Part shown: positions 1 to 6,189 of the stretch, piece by piece
Numbering within the stretch: position 1 is the first letter of the stretch
Layout: the number at the start of each line of letters is the position of its first letter
Origin: Pseudomonadota bacterium
GTDB taxonomy: Bacteria > Pseudomonadota > Gammaproteobacteria > SZUA-229
Direction of reading: 5' to 3'
Assembly (NCBI GenBank): GCA_015222915.1
Contig: JADFWE010000023.1
Span: 1-6,963 of the forward strand
DNA length: 6,963 nt
Notes under the pieces: generated by a model
The model's input: only the letters and a program-made list of their open reading frames with translations
The model's database searches: none
Told to the model about the DNA's origin: nothing
Program-made: the position numbers and the translations under genes

Positions 1-12
1 CGACAGTCGTTC

Positions 13-1422
13 TTATACGCTGTAGTACATATCGAACTCACAAGGGTGAGTAGACATACGTAAACGTTGTACTTCTTCGTTTTTCAGTTCGATGAAAGCA
101 TCGATCATGTCATCATCAAACACACCGCCTTCTGTCAGGAAAGCACGGTCGGCATCTAATGCTGCTAATGCTTCATCCAGAGAAACTGCAACTTGAGGAA
201 TCATTGCTTCCTCTTCCGGTGGCAGGTCATACAGGTCTTTAGACGCTGCTTCACCTGGATCGATCTTGTTCTTGATACCATCGAGACCGGCCATCAGCAT
301 AGAGGCAAAACACAGGTAAGGGTTAGCGGTGTTGTCACCGAAGCGTACTTCGATACGGCGTCCTTTCGGATTAGGGATGTGTGGAATGCGGATCGCTGCA
401 GAACGGTTACGTGCAGAGTATGCAAGCATTACAGGTGCTTCGAAACCAGGTACTAAACGTTTGTAGCTGTTAGTAGAAGCATTAGCGAAAGCATTAAGTG
501 CTTTAGCGTGCTTGATGATACCACCGATGTAATACAGCGCTTCCTGTGACAGGCCGCCATATAGATCGCCATGGAACATATTTTCGCCACCTTTGAAGAT
601 AGACTGGTGAACGTGCATGCCGTTACCGTTGTCGCCGACGATAGGCTTGGGCATGAAGGTTGCTGTCTTGCCGTAAGCGTGTGCGACATTATGCACTACA
701 TATTTGAAGATCTGTACCTCGTCAGCCTTACGAACCAGCGTATTGAATACTGCGCCGATCTCACACTGACCAGCAGTGCCGACTTCGTGGTGATGTACTT
801 CAGTCTTCGCGCCCATCTCATCCATTACCAGGCACATTGATGAGCGCAGGTCTTGCAGTGAATCAACAGGAGGAACCGGGAAGTAGCCGCCTTTAACGCC
901 GGGACGGTGTCCCATGTTACCGCCATCATATTTTTCATGGGTTGACCATGCCGCTTCTTCAGAACCGATCGAGTAACCGACTTCACCCATGGTATCTGTC
1001 CAGCGGATGCTGTCGAATACAAAGAATTCGTTCTCAGGACCGAAGTAGGCAGTATCACCGATACCGGTAGACTGTAAGTATGCTTCAGCACGTTTAGCAA
1101 TCGAGCGCGGGTCACGGTTGTAACCTTTCATGTCGGAAGGTTCGATGATATCGCAGCGGATATTCATGGTAACTTCTTCACAGAAAGGGTCGATGACTTG
1201 CGAATCACAATCCGGCATCAAAATCATGTCGGAAGCATGGATACCTTTCCAGCCGGCGATCGAAGAACCGTCAAACATCTTACCGTCTTCCAGTTCACCT
1301 TCATCGATGGTGTCAGCAGGGACAGAGACATGCTGCTCCTTACCCTGTGTGTCAGTAAAACGAAAATCGACGAATTTAACGTCTTTTTCCTTGATCATAT
1401 TTAGAACGTCACTTGCAGCCAT
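13..1422 (-). CDS. glnA: Glutamine synthetase type I (GS-I beta, adenylylatable)
   Basis: Condenses glutamate, ammonium and ATP to glutamine in the cytoplasm; the enzyme is a dodecamer in this family. The 469 residues equal the length of the enterobacterial enzyme. Residues matching the Salmonella active site are all visible (numbered with Met, so one higher than in the literature): the Asp51 loop in FDGSSI, Glu130 and Glu132 in GPENEF, Glu213 and Glu221 in the [14 protein letters not shown] stretch, His270 in NGNGMHVH, Arg322 and Glu328 in [10 protein letters not shown], Arg340 and Arg345 in [10 protein letters not shown], and Glu358. Tyr398 in DLYDLPPEE is the adenylylation tyrosine (Tyr397 in the literature), so control by a GlnE/PII cascade is expected. 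The ATG has an AGAGG ribosome site eight bases upstream. The gene stands alone behind a 290-bp gap. No glnL, glnG or glnB is in the window. The product is not in doubt. Confidence 0.98.
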   Translation of the reverse strand: MAASDVLNMIKEKDVKFVDFRFTDTQGKEQHVSVPADTIDEGELEDGKMFDGSSIAGWKGIHASDMILMPDCDSQVIDPFCEEVTMNIRCDIIEPSDMKGYNRDPRSIAKRAEAYLQSTGIGDTAYFGPENEFFVFDSIRWTDTMGEVGYSIGSEEAAWSTHEKYDGGNMGHRPGVKGGYFPVPPVDSLQDLRSSMCLVMDEMGAKTEVHHHEVGTAGQCEIGAVFNTLVRKADEVQIFKYVVHNVAHAYGKTATFMPKPIVGDNGNGMHVHQSIFKGGENMFHGDLYGGLSQEALYYIGGIIKHAKALNAFANASTNSYKRLVPGFEAPVMLAYSARNRSAAIRIPHIPNPKGRRIEVRFGDNTANPYLCFASMLMAGLDGIKNKIDPGEAASKDLYDLPPEEEAMIPQVAVSLDEALAALDADRAFLTEGGVFDDDMIDAFIELKNEEVQRLRMSTHPCEFDMYYSV

Positions 1423-1430
1423 GTTTAGAG

Positions 1431-1456
1431 CCTCTATTCAAAAGTTAAAGATAATA
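1431..1456 (-). promoter_or_regulatory. Possible glnA -10 element and ribosome binding site
   Basis: Reading on the minus strand, TATTAT (1456 to 1451) differs from the sigma70 -10 consensus at one base, and AGAGG (about 1435-1431) is a fair ribosome site eight bases before the glnA ATG. A start near 1444 would give a leader of about 22 nt. No convincing -35 box lies 16-18 bp upstream, so the promoter could depend on an activator or may not be real. The ribosome site is the firmer part. Confidence 0.3.
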
Positions 1457-1500
1457 CTCAGCGCAGAGAAACCAGAGGCATCCCTGATACGACAAGAGGA

Positions 1501-1533
1501 TGCATGGTGTTGATGGTTGTCTGCACGGTGTCC
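1501..1533. repeat. Direct repeat TGCAYGGTGT, two copies 21 bp apart
   Basis: On the plus strand TGCATGGTGT (1501-1510) and TGCACGGTGT (1522-1531) match at nine of ten bases with a 21-bp period, about two helical turns. A weaker version, TGATGGTTGT, sits between them at 1511-1520. Helically phased repeats 80-110 bp ahead of glnA suggest a protein binding array. Each copy shares TGCA and GGTG with NtrC half-sites, but neither forms the full NtrC dyad. The regulator is unknown. Confidence 0.35.
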
Positions 1534-1537
1534 GGAT

Positions 1538-1608
1538 AAAAGAACCTTTAATGAATGCTGGTCGGGGTACAGATAGCTCTGTGTGCAGAATTCATCAAAG
1601 GTCCCTTT
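1538..1608 (-). promoter_or_regulatory. Long RNA hairpin: terminator or glnA leader structure
   Basis: Arms 1608-1590 and 1556-1538 form 19 consecutive base pairs in minus-strand RNA, three of them G-U (1605/1541, 1603/1543, 1596/1550). In plus-strand RNA the same three positions are A-C mismatches, so the structure fits a transcript running toward glnA. The 33-nt interior holds a second hairpin, ACAGA-GCUA-UCUGU (1582-1569). The downstream arm ends in UUCUUUU. It lies 105 bp after the cation transporter stop and 116 bp before the glnA ATG. It could be an A/U-tract terminator of the transporter transcript or a structured glnA leader. I do not recognise it as a named RNA family. Confidence 0.5.
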
Positions 1609-1624
1609 TTAACAGGGGTAGATT

Positions 1625-1642
1625 TTGCCCGAAAAGGGGCAA
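1625..1642. other. Short GC-rich hairpin after the cation transporter gene
   Basis: TTGCCC (1625-1630) and GGGCAA (1637-1642) form a perfect 6-bp stem with a 6-base loop, about 70 bp past the cation transporter stop codon. No T-run follows on either strand, so it is not a standard intrinsic terminator. It may still slow polymerase or protect the 3' end of the transporter mRNA. Confidence 0.35.
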
Positions 1643-1712
1643 TAATGGAAACGCTATATTCTCACCTTGTAAAACGTCGGCAGGGGGTTTTAAGTCATTG
1701 AAAGAGCATGAT

Positions 1713-2855
1713 TTATCGGAACCGTAAGCTGCTTTCGCCAACGCAGCTGATGTTTTTGTTCAGCTTCTCAAATGCCAGTTGCAGTTCGGCGGCATCTTCC
1801 AGTCTGGTCAGATATTTAAACGGCAGGCTGGCCTCGACAAAGATACGCCCGTCCAGGTAATGCAGGGTGACGTCATCGATGTATTTTAGTATCGCGTGTT
1901 TCGCCCATTCGTGATTGAGCGCCAGCAGCAATTCGTTGCGTAGTGGCAGGTGTTTGCAGCTGGCAGCGGTCAAGTCGTCTTCCGGGTCGATGTGCACGGT
2001 GACATCATTAATTTCATCAAACTTATCGATCAGGGCTTTTTCCACGCTCTCGGAGATGTGGTGGCCTTCGGAGACGCTGAGCTTTGGTGAGACCTGTATG
2101 TGTACATCCACAAGCGCATTATGCCCCATGCGTCGGCTTCGCAGCTGGTGCAGCTCGCGTACATCGTCGATGTCGAGGATGGTCTGTCTGATCTGCTCGA
2201 CTATCGCGGGTTCCAGTGCGGTATCGACCAGTTCCTGGACGCTCTGACGGCTGAGATCCAGGCCGATCTTGCCGATCATCAGAGCAACCAGTATGGCGGC
2301 AATGGCATCCAGTATCGGGTAACCAATATAGGTGGCACCGATACCGACTAGCACGACGATAGACGATACCGCATCGCTGCGATGGTGCCAGGCGTTGGCT
2401 TCGAGCAGGGGTGAACGGATTTTTATCGCGACTTTTTTGGTCGCATGGTACAGCCATTCATTACTGATGATGGATACCGCAGCGATCACCAGGGTGAAAA
2501 ATGCCGGGATTGCGATGCCTTCCGGGTGCTCCAGTCGAAGTACCGCTTTATAGGCGATACCGCCGGCCACGCCCATCAACAGGATGCCCAGCGCGACGGT
2601 TGCCAGGGTCTCATACCGGCCGTGACCGTAGGGATGGTCTTCATCAGCATCTTCACTGGCATGTTTGACCGCGAGCAGTACCATGGCGTCACTGGCCAGG
2701 TCAGATAGGGAATGGATGCCATCTGCCAGTAATGCCTGTGACTGTCCATAGATGCCGCCGGCCACTTTTATGATGGCCAGAAACAGGTTAACCGCCACAC
2801 CCCAAAGGGTTATGCGGTTGGTCTCCTGTTTGCGTTGTTCCAGAGTGTGATCCAT
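1713..2855 (-). CDS. Cation diffusion facilitator (FieF/MMT1-type metal efflux) with extra C-terminal domain
   Basis: Inner-membrane metal/proton antiporter of the CDF family, expected to export divalent metal (Zn, Fe or Mn; the metal cannot be told from sequence). Residues 15-210 hold the six-helix membrane domain. The transport site is seen as Asp45 and HxxxD (His48, Asp52) in DGIHSLSD of TM2 and HxxxD (His157, Asp161) in HHRSD of TM5. The HPYGHGR loop (His74, His78, Asp71) matches the second site of YiiP. Residues 213-291 are the cytosolic dimer domain, with His236, His252 and HIDP (288-291) at places that bind metal in YiiP. Residues 292-380 are beyond the roughly 300-residue family norm and look like a second copy of the dimer fold. 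The ATG at 2855 has no clear ribosome site. It stands alone; no metal-responsive regulator is adjacent. Confidence 0.92.
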   Translation of the reverse strand: MDHTLEQRKQETNRITLWGVAVNLFLAIIKVAGGIYGQSQALLADGIHSLSDLASDAMVLLAVKHASEDADEDHPYGHGRYETLATVALGILLMGVAGGIAYKAVLRLEHPEGIAIPAFFTLVIAAVSIISNEWLYHATKKVAIKIRSPLLEANAWHHRSDAVSSIVVLVGIGATYIGYPILDAIAAILVALMIGKIGLDLSRQSVQELVDTALEPAIVEQIRQTILDIDDVRELHQLRSRRMGHNALVDVHIQVSPKLSVSEGHHISESVEKALIDKFDEINDVTVHIDPEDDLTAASCKHLPLRNELLLALNHEWAKHAILKYIDDVTLHYLDGRIFVEASLPFKYLTRLEDAAELQLAFEKLNKNISCVGESSLRFR

Positions 2856-2862
2856 ATCGGGT

Positions 2863-2870
2863 ATTTTATA
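2863..2870 (-). promoter_or_regulatory. Possible -10 box just before the cation transporter start
   Basis: TATAAAAT on the minus strand ends eight bases before the ATG at 2855, and no good -35 box precedes it at 16-18 bp. If it is used, transcription would begin within a few bases of the ATG and the message would be nearly leaderless, which would fit the lack of a ribosome site. Tentative. Confidence 0.25.
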
Positions 2871-2900
2871 GGCTTCGGCAAAAGAAGGCGAATAACTTGA

Positions 2901-2915
2901 TGCCCGTTAACGGCA
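2901..2915. promoter_or_regulatory. Small palindrome upstream of the cation transporter
   Basis: CCGTTAACGG (2904-2913) is a perfect 10-bp palindrome, extended by TGC and CA to a near-symmetric 15-bp site. It lies 46 bp before the start codon, where an operator would be expected. No regulator family is recognised from the sequence, and chance cannot be excluded. Confidence 0.25.
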
Positions 2916-2968
2916 TAAGGAGACGTTGTTTGTGATTTATTTTTCGTTGCCAGTTGAAAAAACATTTT

Positions 2969-3095
2969 TTTGCCGCGAAGGGCGTGCCCGAGCGAAGCGA
3001 CAAATGCCCCTGGGGTGCAAAGGGCGCGAAGAAAGTACTGTAGGTGCGAATTCATTCGCAGCTACAAGAAAACAGATTTTCTTTGCGGCTAAGCG
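2969..3095. repeat. Composite intergenic repeat, copy A (GCCGCGAAGG family)
   Basis: This element fills most of the 243-bp gap between the thioredoxin and cation transporter genes. Its left arm begins TTGCCGCGAAGGGCG (2970-2984) and resumes as CAAAGGGCGCGAAGAAAG (3018-3035), the two parts split by about 33 bases. The right arm, TTTTCTTTGCGGC (3077-3089), is inverted relative to the left. The same left arm, unsplit, occurs at 6090-6121. A separate near-perfect palindrome lies inside (3039-3066). The form is that of a non-coding palindromic repeat that has taken in two further pieces. It starts four bases after the thioredoxin stop codon and could serve as its 3' end. Confidence 0.55.
3039..3066. 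repeat. 28-bp near-perfect palindrome within copy A
   Basis: The half TGTAGGTGCGAAT pairs with ATTCGCAGCTACA; 12 of 13 positions pair, with one G-G mismatch (3044/3061) and a 2-base centre. Short palindromes built on GGTGCGAATTCATTCGC are, from general knowledge, common between genes in gammaproteobacteria, much like REP sequences. In minus-strand RNA the hairpin is followed by GUACUUUCUU, so it may also end the thioredoxin transcript. Confidence 0.55.
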
Positions 3096-3098
3096 TTT

Positions 3099-3611
3099 TT
3101 AATTTTTTTCTTGTATCGCCTTCATCCCGGCCTCTATCGATGCTTCGATATAACCGCCAAACAGTTCCAGCGTATTGATGCCGACGATACGCTCGCCCAC
3201 TTCATTACCGTGGCTGTCGAGGAATAACATGGTCGGCGTCAGTCTTGCCTTCTGTCGCAGGGCGAATCCACCGGTCGTGGTCTCATTGCCATCGAAATCG
3301 ATGATGCTGCCTTCGTTATCAATGTTTATCTTGCGGATAAGAAGTTTGCGGGTGTAATCCTCGTCGCGCAGCATAGGTTTGATGTAATCCTCTTCCAGCA
3401 GCTCGCAGAACCCGCAGTCGGTGGCAGATATCTCCAGCAGTATAAGTTTGTCTTCGCGCTGCGCCGTTTCCCCCAGCTGTGAAAAATCTTTGGGCTGCGG
3501 TATCTCCACATAAGGCAGGATGTAATCTTCATCATCGTTATCACTGGCAGATGCCGGTACAGATAGTAAACACAGAAATGTAGAGAAGACAGTAATAGCA
3601 AGGAATTTCAT
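3099..3611 (-). CDS. Secreted thioredoxin-fold protein with CGFC active site
   Basis: Probable periplasmic thiol-disulfide protein of 170 residues. Residues 1-23 form a signal peptide (MKFLAITVFS, hydrophobic core, cleavage likely after ASAS); no lipobox cysteine is present. An acidic stretch DNDDED follows. The thioredoxin fold runs from about residue 52 to 165, with the redox pair Cys66-Cys69 in TDCGFC after the LILLEIS strand, and the cis-proline Pro126 in LTPT followed by the MLFLDSHG strand. It resembles the SoxW and thioredoxin-7-like groups rather than DsbA. The partner is unknown. The start was set at the ATG at 3611 because the signal peptide begins there; an in-frame GTG at 3641 would add ten polar residues before it. 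It follows mobA after 145 bp and may have its own promoter. Confidence 0.85.
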   Translation of the reverse strand: MKFLAITVFSTFLCLLSVPASASDNDDEDYILPYVEIPQPKDFSQLGETAQREDKLILLEISATDCGFCELLEEDYIKPMLRDEDYTRKLLIRKINIDNEGSIIDFDGNETTTGGFALRQKARLTPTMLFLDSHGNEVGERIVGINTLELFGGYIEASIEAGMKAIQEKN

Positions 3612-3675
3612 AGGGGCCTGTAGAGGAAAAGAGCAATACACTGATTAGACAAACGCTAGCGGTATTTATTCCAAA

Positions 3676-3681
3676 AGTATA
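3676..3681 (-). promoter_or_regulatory. Possible -10 box for the thioredoxin-like gene
   Basis: TATACT on the minus strand matches the sigma70 -10 consensus at five of six bases and lies 65 bp before the ATG at 3611. The -35 region is poor. It is the best promoter candidate in the 145-bp gap after mobA. The gap also holds a 10-bp palindrome GTATCGATAC (3731-3740) between GAACCG and CGGTTC arms (3716-3721, 3750-3755), without a T-run. Confidence 0.25.
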
Positions 3682-3756
3682 ACAAAGAAATGGCCGGGAA
3701 GATGTGGTGAGGTGCGAACCGGATTATTACGTATCGATACCAGACGGTGCGGTTCT

Positions 3757-4335
3757 TTAAAGCTGTTCCAGGGTGTTCAGGTTAGCAAAAGCCTGTGTGC
3801 TGTCGTCAAAGCTGACGGTGGAGTAATGCTGCGACTCTACCCATTCGATCAGTTTCAGCTGGTTATTGGTCAGTCGTTGGGCGATACCGGCCTGCAGATC
3901 GGTTCTCATTAGCAGGGTGAGCTGGTGGCGCTTGTCTACCGTGGCGATACATACGTCGACCCGCTCTTCGGCATGCTTCATTGCGGACTGGAGCCGGTTG
4001 ACCAGATCGTCAGGTAATCGTGGTAGATCGCAAGCCACGATCAGGGCCAGTGGGTGGCGACAATGTGGCAGGCAGGCGTTGATACCGGCCAGCGGGCCCA
4101 TATAATTCTCACGGTCATCACTGATAACGTTATCGGCATAACGTCGATATGTCGCAAGGTTCCGGTTCGCACTGATAACGATATCATCGACCTGAGGCCT
4201 GATCCTGTCGATGACATGTTCGATCAGAGGCTTGTCCTGATACAGTACCAGCCCTTTGTCCTGGCCGTTCACACGCCTGCCTTCACCGCCGGCGAGAATG
4301 ATACAACTGATGTCAGATTCGGAACCGGTATTCAT
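3757..4335 (-). CDS. mobA: Molybdenum cofactor guanylyltransferase MobA
   Basis: Transfers GMP from GTP to Mo-molybdopterin, giving the MGD/bis-MGD cofactor of the DMSO reductase family, which includes bacterial nitrate reductases; cytoplasmic. The 192-residue protein has the expected nucleotidyltransferase features: LAGGEGRR with Lys27 in the following GQDKGL (residues 14-29), SANRN (55-59), Asp73, GPLAGI (80-85), CDLP with metal-binding Asp103, and the closing FANLNT near residue 185. Length is normal for MobA. The ATG at 4335 overlaps the TGA of the kinase gene as ATGA, and no ribosome site precedes it (the upstream bases are mostly T), so translation is probably coupled. A reading frame extends upstream to 4398 but only covers the kinase C-terminus. 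MobA fits a nitrate unit because nitrate reductase needs its product. Confidence 0.94.
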   Translation of the reverse strand: MNTGSESDISCIILAGGEGRRVNGQDKGLVLYQDKPLIEHVIDRIRPQVDDIVISANRNLATYRRYADNVISDDRENYMGPLAGINACLPHCRHPLALIVACDLPRLPDDLVNRLQSAMKHAEERVDVCIATVDKRHQLTLLMRTDLQAGIAQRLTNNQLKLIEWVESQHYSTVSFDDSTQAFANLNTLEQL

Positions 4336-6059
4336 GTCACAAAAAAATAAAACCAGGCAAGGTTGGCCGCCAGTAATACACCGCTGACGACCTGCCACAA
4401 CAGTACAGGGTTGCGATCAAGCAGCGGTGCTGACTGACGCATGAAGGCGTCTTTCGGATGCGTCAGGTCGTACAGGAATTCAGAGAACGTATCATAACGC
4501 GACCGCTGATCTTTTTTCACCGCCTTGTGGATAGCGCCGTCCATCCATAACGGGATCATCGGGTTATGTTTTATCGATGACTCATATTTTATCTTATTGA
4601 GCGTGCGCCAGTTAAGATCACGTGACATCTTGTCACCATAGGGCAGATGACCGGTCAGCAGGTTGTACACCAGTACGCCGAGTGAATAGATGTCCGAGCG
4701 GTTGCTGCCTTCCATGCCAAGCAGATATTCCGGTGCAGTGTAGTTCTTGGTGCCCAGCAGTTCGATACGTTCCACCGGTGTGCTTATCTCCTGCACGCCG
4801 GCGATCTTTACCGAACCGAAATCGATGATCTTCACTACACCATGGGTGGTGATCATGATGTTCTCCGGTTTGAGATCGCGGTGCAGCATCTCCAGTCGAT
4901 GAAAGACCCGCAGGCCTTTGATGATCTTGCTGATGATCTCGATGACAAGGTCGAAATCAGGCGAGGGGTGTTCTTTCGCCCATTGTTCCAGAGTGATGCC
5001 ATCGATATATTCCATGATGAAATATAAAAAGTTTCGCTGCCGGGTCTGCTCGATGATCTTTAGAACGGCATCACTCTGTATGCGTTTGCCGGCCCACTCT
5101 TCCATGTAGAAGCGTTCGATATAGGCTGGGTCATCGGAATAGTTTTCCGACGGGGTTTTCATCATGAACAGTTCACCGCTCTCAACGTCACGCACTTTAT
5201 ATAACTGTGAGGTGGTGCTGGCATGAACCTCCTCCAGTATCTCGTAGCCATCCATGGTCATGCCGGGGCCGAGATGGGGCGGGAACGGCAGACGGGTCAG
5301 TTCGTTATAGATCTCATTTGCATCCTGCGAAGGTAGTTGTTCGATCTGCACTATCTGGCAGGTGACATTGTCATGGCTCTTTAGCTCGAGTGCCTGTGCC
5401 ACGATCCGGTCTGCTTTTACCTCGATATTGCTGTTGGCAAGCAAGTGTTCTTTTAGCTGCTGGTCACTGAGGTAATCGTGTATGCCATCGGTGGTCATCA
5501 GAAACACGTCACCCGGTTCGATGGCCAGGGTCTTGTAGTCGATATCGAGATGGCTGTCGATACCCATGGCACGGCTCAGATAATTCTTCTCATCGGAGAT
5601 CCAGACCCTGTGATCGGTGGTGATGAGTTCGAGATCGCCGCCAGATTTTTTTTCGTTACTGCGGAAGCGATAGATCCGTGAATCACCGATATGAAAGATA
5701 TGCGCGGTGGTCGATTTGAAGACGACAGCACTGAAGGTGGTGACCATGCCATTGGCATGATCTTTATTGCCGTTGCTCAGCAACCAGTTATTGATCGCGG
5801 TTAAAACCTTTGCGCCGGAGGTTTTGACCGTCCATGTTTCCGGTGTGCTGAAATAATCATTGAGGAAACTTTTGACACAATGTTCACTGGCTTCCTGCGC
5901 ATTGGCACAGCTGCCCATGCCATCGGCGATGGCACAGGCGATGCCTTTATTGTCGAGTGTTGAACCTTCCGGAATATAAGCCCCGTAAAAATCCTCGTTA
6001 CGTTCTTTTATGCCTTTGTCAGAACTCTGGCCGAGACTGATTTGTAGTTGTGAATGCAT
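4332..6059 (-). CDS. Membrane-anchored PP2C phosphatase / Ser-Thr kinase fusion
   Basis: A 575-residue signalling protein. Residues 7-240 form a PP2C phosphatase with the metal-binding set intact: RNED (Asp23), ADGMG (Asp46), GDSR (125-128), TTDG (Asp191) and HDN (Asp230). Residues 271-535 form a Hanks-type kinase with Lys301, a candidate helix C Glu320/321, HRDLKPEN (Asp395, Asn400), DFG (413-415), APE (442-444) and SDIYSLG (Asp456). Both domains look catalytically equipped, except that the glycine-rich loop is replaced by EEVHASTTSQLY (276-287). Residues 552-573 are one membrane helix at the extreme C-terminus, leaving the enzyme in the cytoplasm. From memory, similar bifunctional proteins sit beside nasA in other gammaproteobacteria, including Pseudomonas aeruginosa. 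Here it lies between nitrate transporter and mobA. Its targets are unknown. The ribosome site is weak. Confidence 0.93.
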   Translation of the reverse strand: MHSQLQISLGQSSDKGIKERNEDFYGAYIPEGSTLDNKGIACAIADGMGSCANAQEASEHCVKSFLNDYFSTPETWTVKTSGAKVLTAINNWLLSNGNKDHANGMVTTFSAVVFKSTTAHIFHIGDSRIYRFRSNEKKSGGDLELITTDHRVWISDEKNYLSRAMGIDSHLDIDYKTLAIEPGDVFLMTTDGIHDYLSDQQLKEHLLANSNIEVKADRIVAQALELKSHDNVTCQIVQIEQLPSQDANEIYNELTRLPFPPHLGPGMTMDGYEILEEVHASTTSQLYKVRDVESGELFMMKTPSENYSDDPAYIERFYMEEWAGKRIQSDAVLKIIEQTRQRNFLYFIMEYIDGITLEQWAKEHPSPDFDLVIEIISKIIKGLRVFHRLEMLHRDLKPENIMITTHGVVKIIDFGSVKIAGVQEISTPVERIELLGTKNYTAPEYLLGMEGSNRSDIYSLGVLVYNLLTGHLPYGDKMSRDLNWRTLNKIKYESSIKHNPMIPLWMDGAIHKAVKKDQRSRYDTFSEFLYDLTHPKDAFMRQSAPLLDRNPVLLWQVVSGVLLAANLAWFYFFVT

Positions 6060-6089
6060 ATCTGTCGTATTTTATCGGGTAAAAGACTA

Positions 6090-6176
6090 TTGCCGCGAAG
6101 GACGCAAAAGGCGCAAAGAAAAAGAGTTCATTAGATAATAACAATAAATGATTTCCTTTGCGTTTTTTGCGACAAA
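6090..6176. repeat. Intergenic inverted repeat, copy B (GCCGCGAAGG family)
   Basis: The left arm begins TTGCCGCGAAGGACG (6090-6104), continues as CAAAAGGCGCAAAGAAA and pairs with an inverted right arm at 6152-6171. The core, 6103-6118 against 6156-6171, pairs at 14 of 16 bases, the other two being G-T. The centre (6122-6151) is AT-rich. The left arm matches copy A at 2970-3034 once that copy's 33-base split is removed. It fills most of the 130-bp gap between transporter and kinase and could stabilise or partly terminate the upstream message, making expression of the two genes unequal. Confidence 0.6.
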
Positions 6177-6189
6177 TAATGGTTCTTGA

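Noticed and set aside
1130..1513. Plus-strand open frame of 127 codons antisense to the glnA 5' end
   Set aside because: It lies almost wholly inside glnA in an opposing frame, is Ser/Met-rich like a shadow translation, and shows no domain or ribosome site.
1569..1596. Sigma70-like TTGATG and TATCTG, 17 bp apart, on the minus strand
   Set aside because: Both boxes are weak and fall within the long hairpin; the pairing evidence explains the sequence better.
1655..1675. GG-N10-GC spacing suggesting a sigma54 promoter
   Set aside because: Only the GG and GC match; the surrounding bases differ from TGGCAC and TTGC, and it lies over 230 bp from glnA.
2119..2457. Minus-strand open frame of 112 codons within the cation transporter
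   Set aside because: Entirely inside the transporter gene, whose own frame has clear family motifs; the product is Arg-rich out-of-frame translation.
2810..3055. Minus-strand open frame of 81 codons before the cation transporter
   Set aside because: It runs through the palindromic repeat and into the transporter's first codons; the composition follows the repeat, so it is not a gene.
3612..3641. GTG start for the thioredoxin-like gene
   Set aside because: It would put ten residues ahead of a clean signal peptide that starts at the ATG at 3611.
4336..4398. Upstream extension of mobA
   Set aside because: The added residues only re-read the kinase C-terminal codons; the MobA fold begins right after the ATG at 4335.
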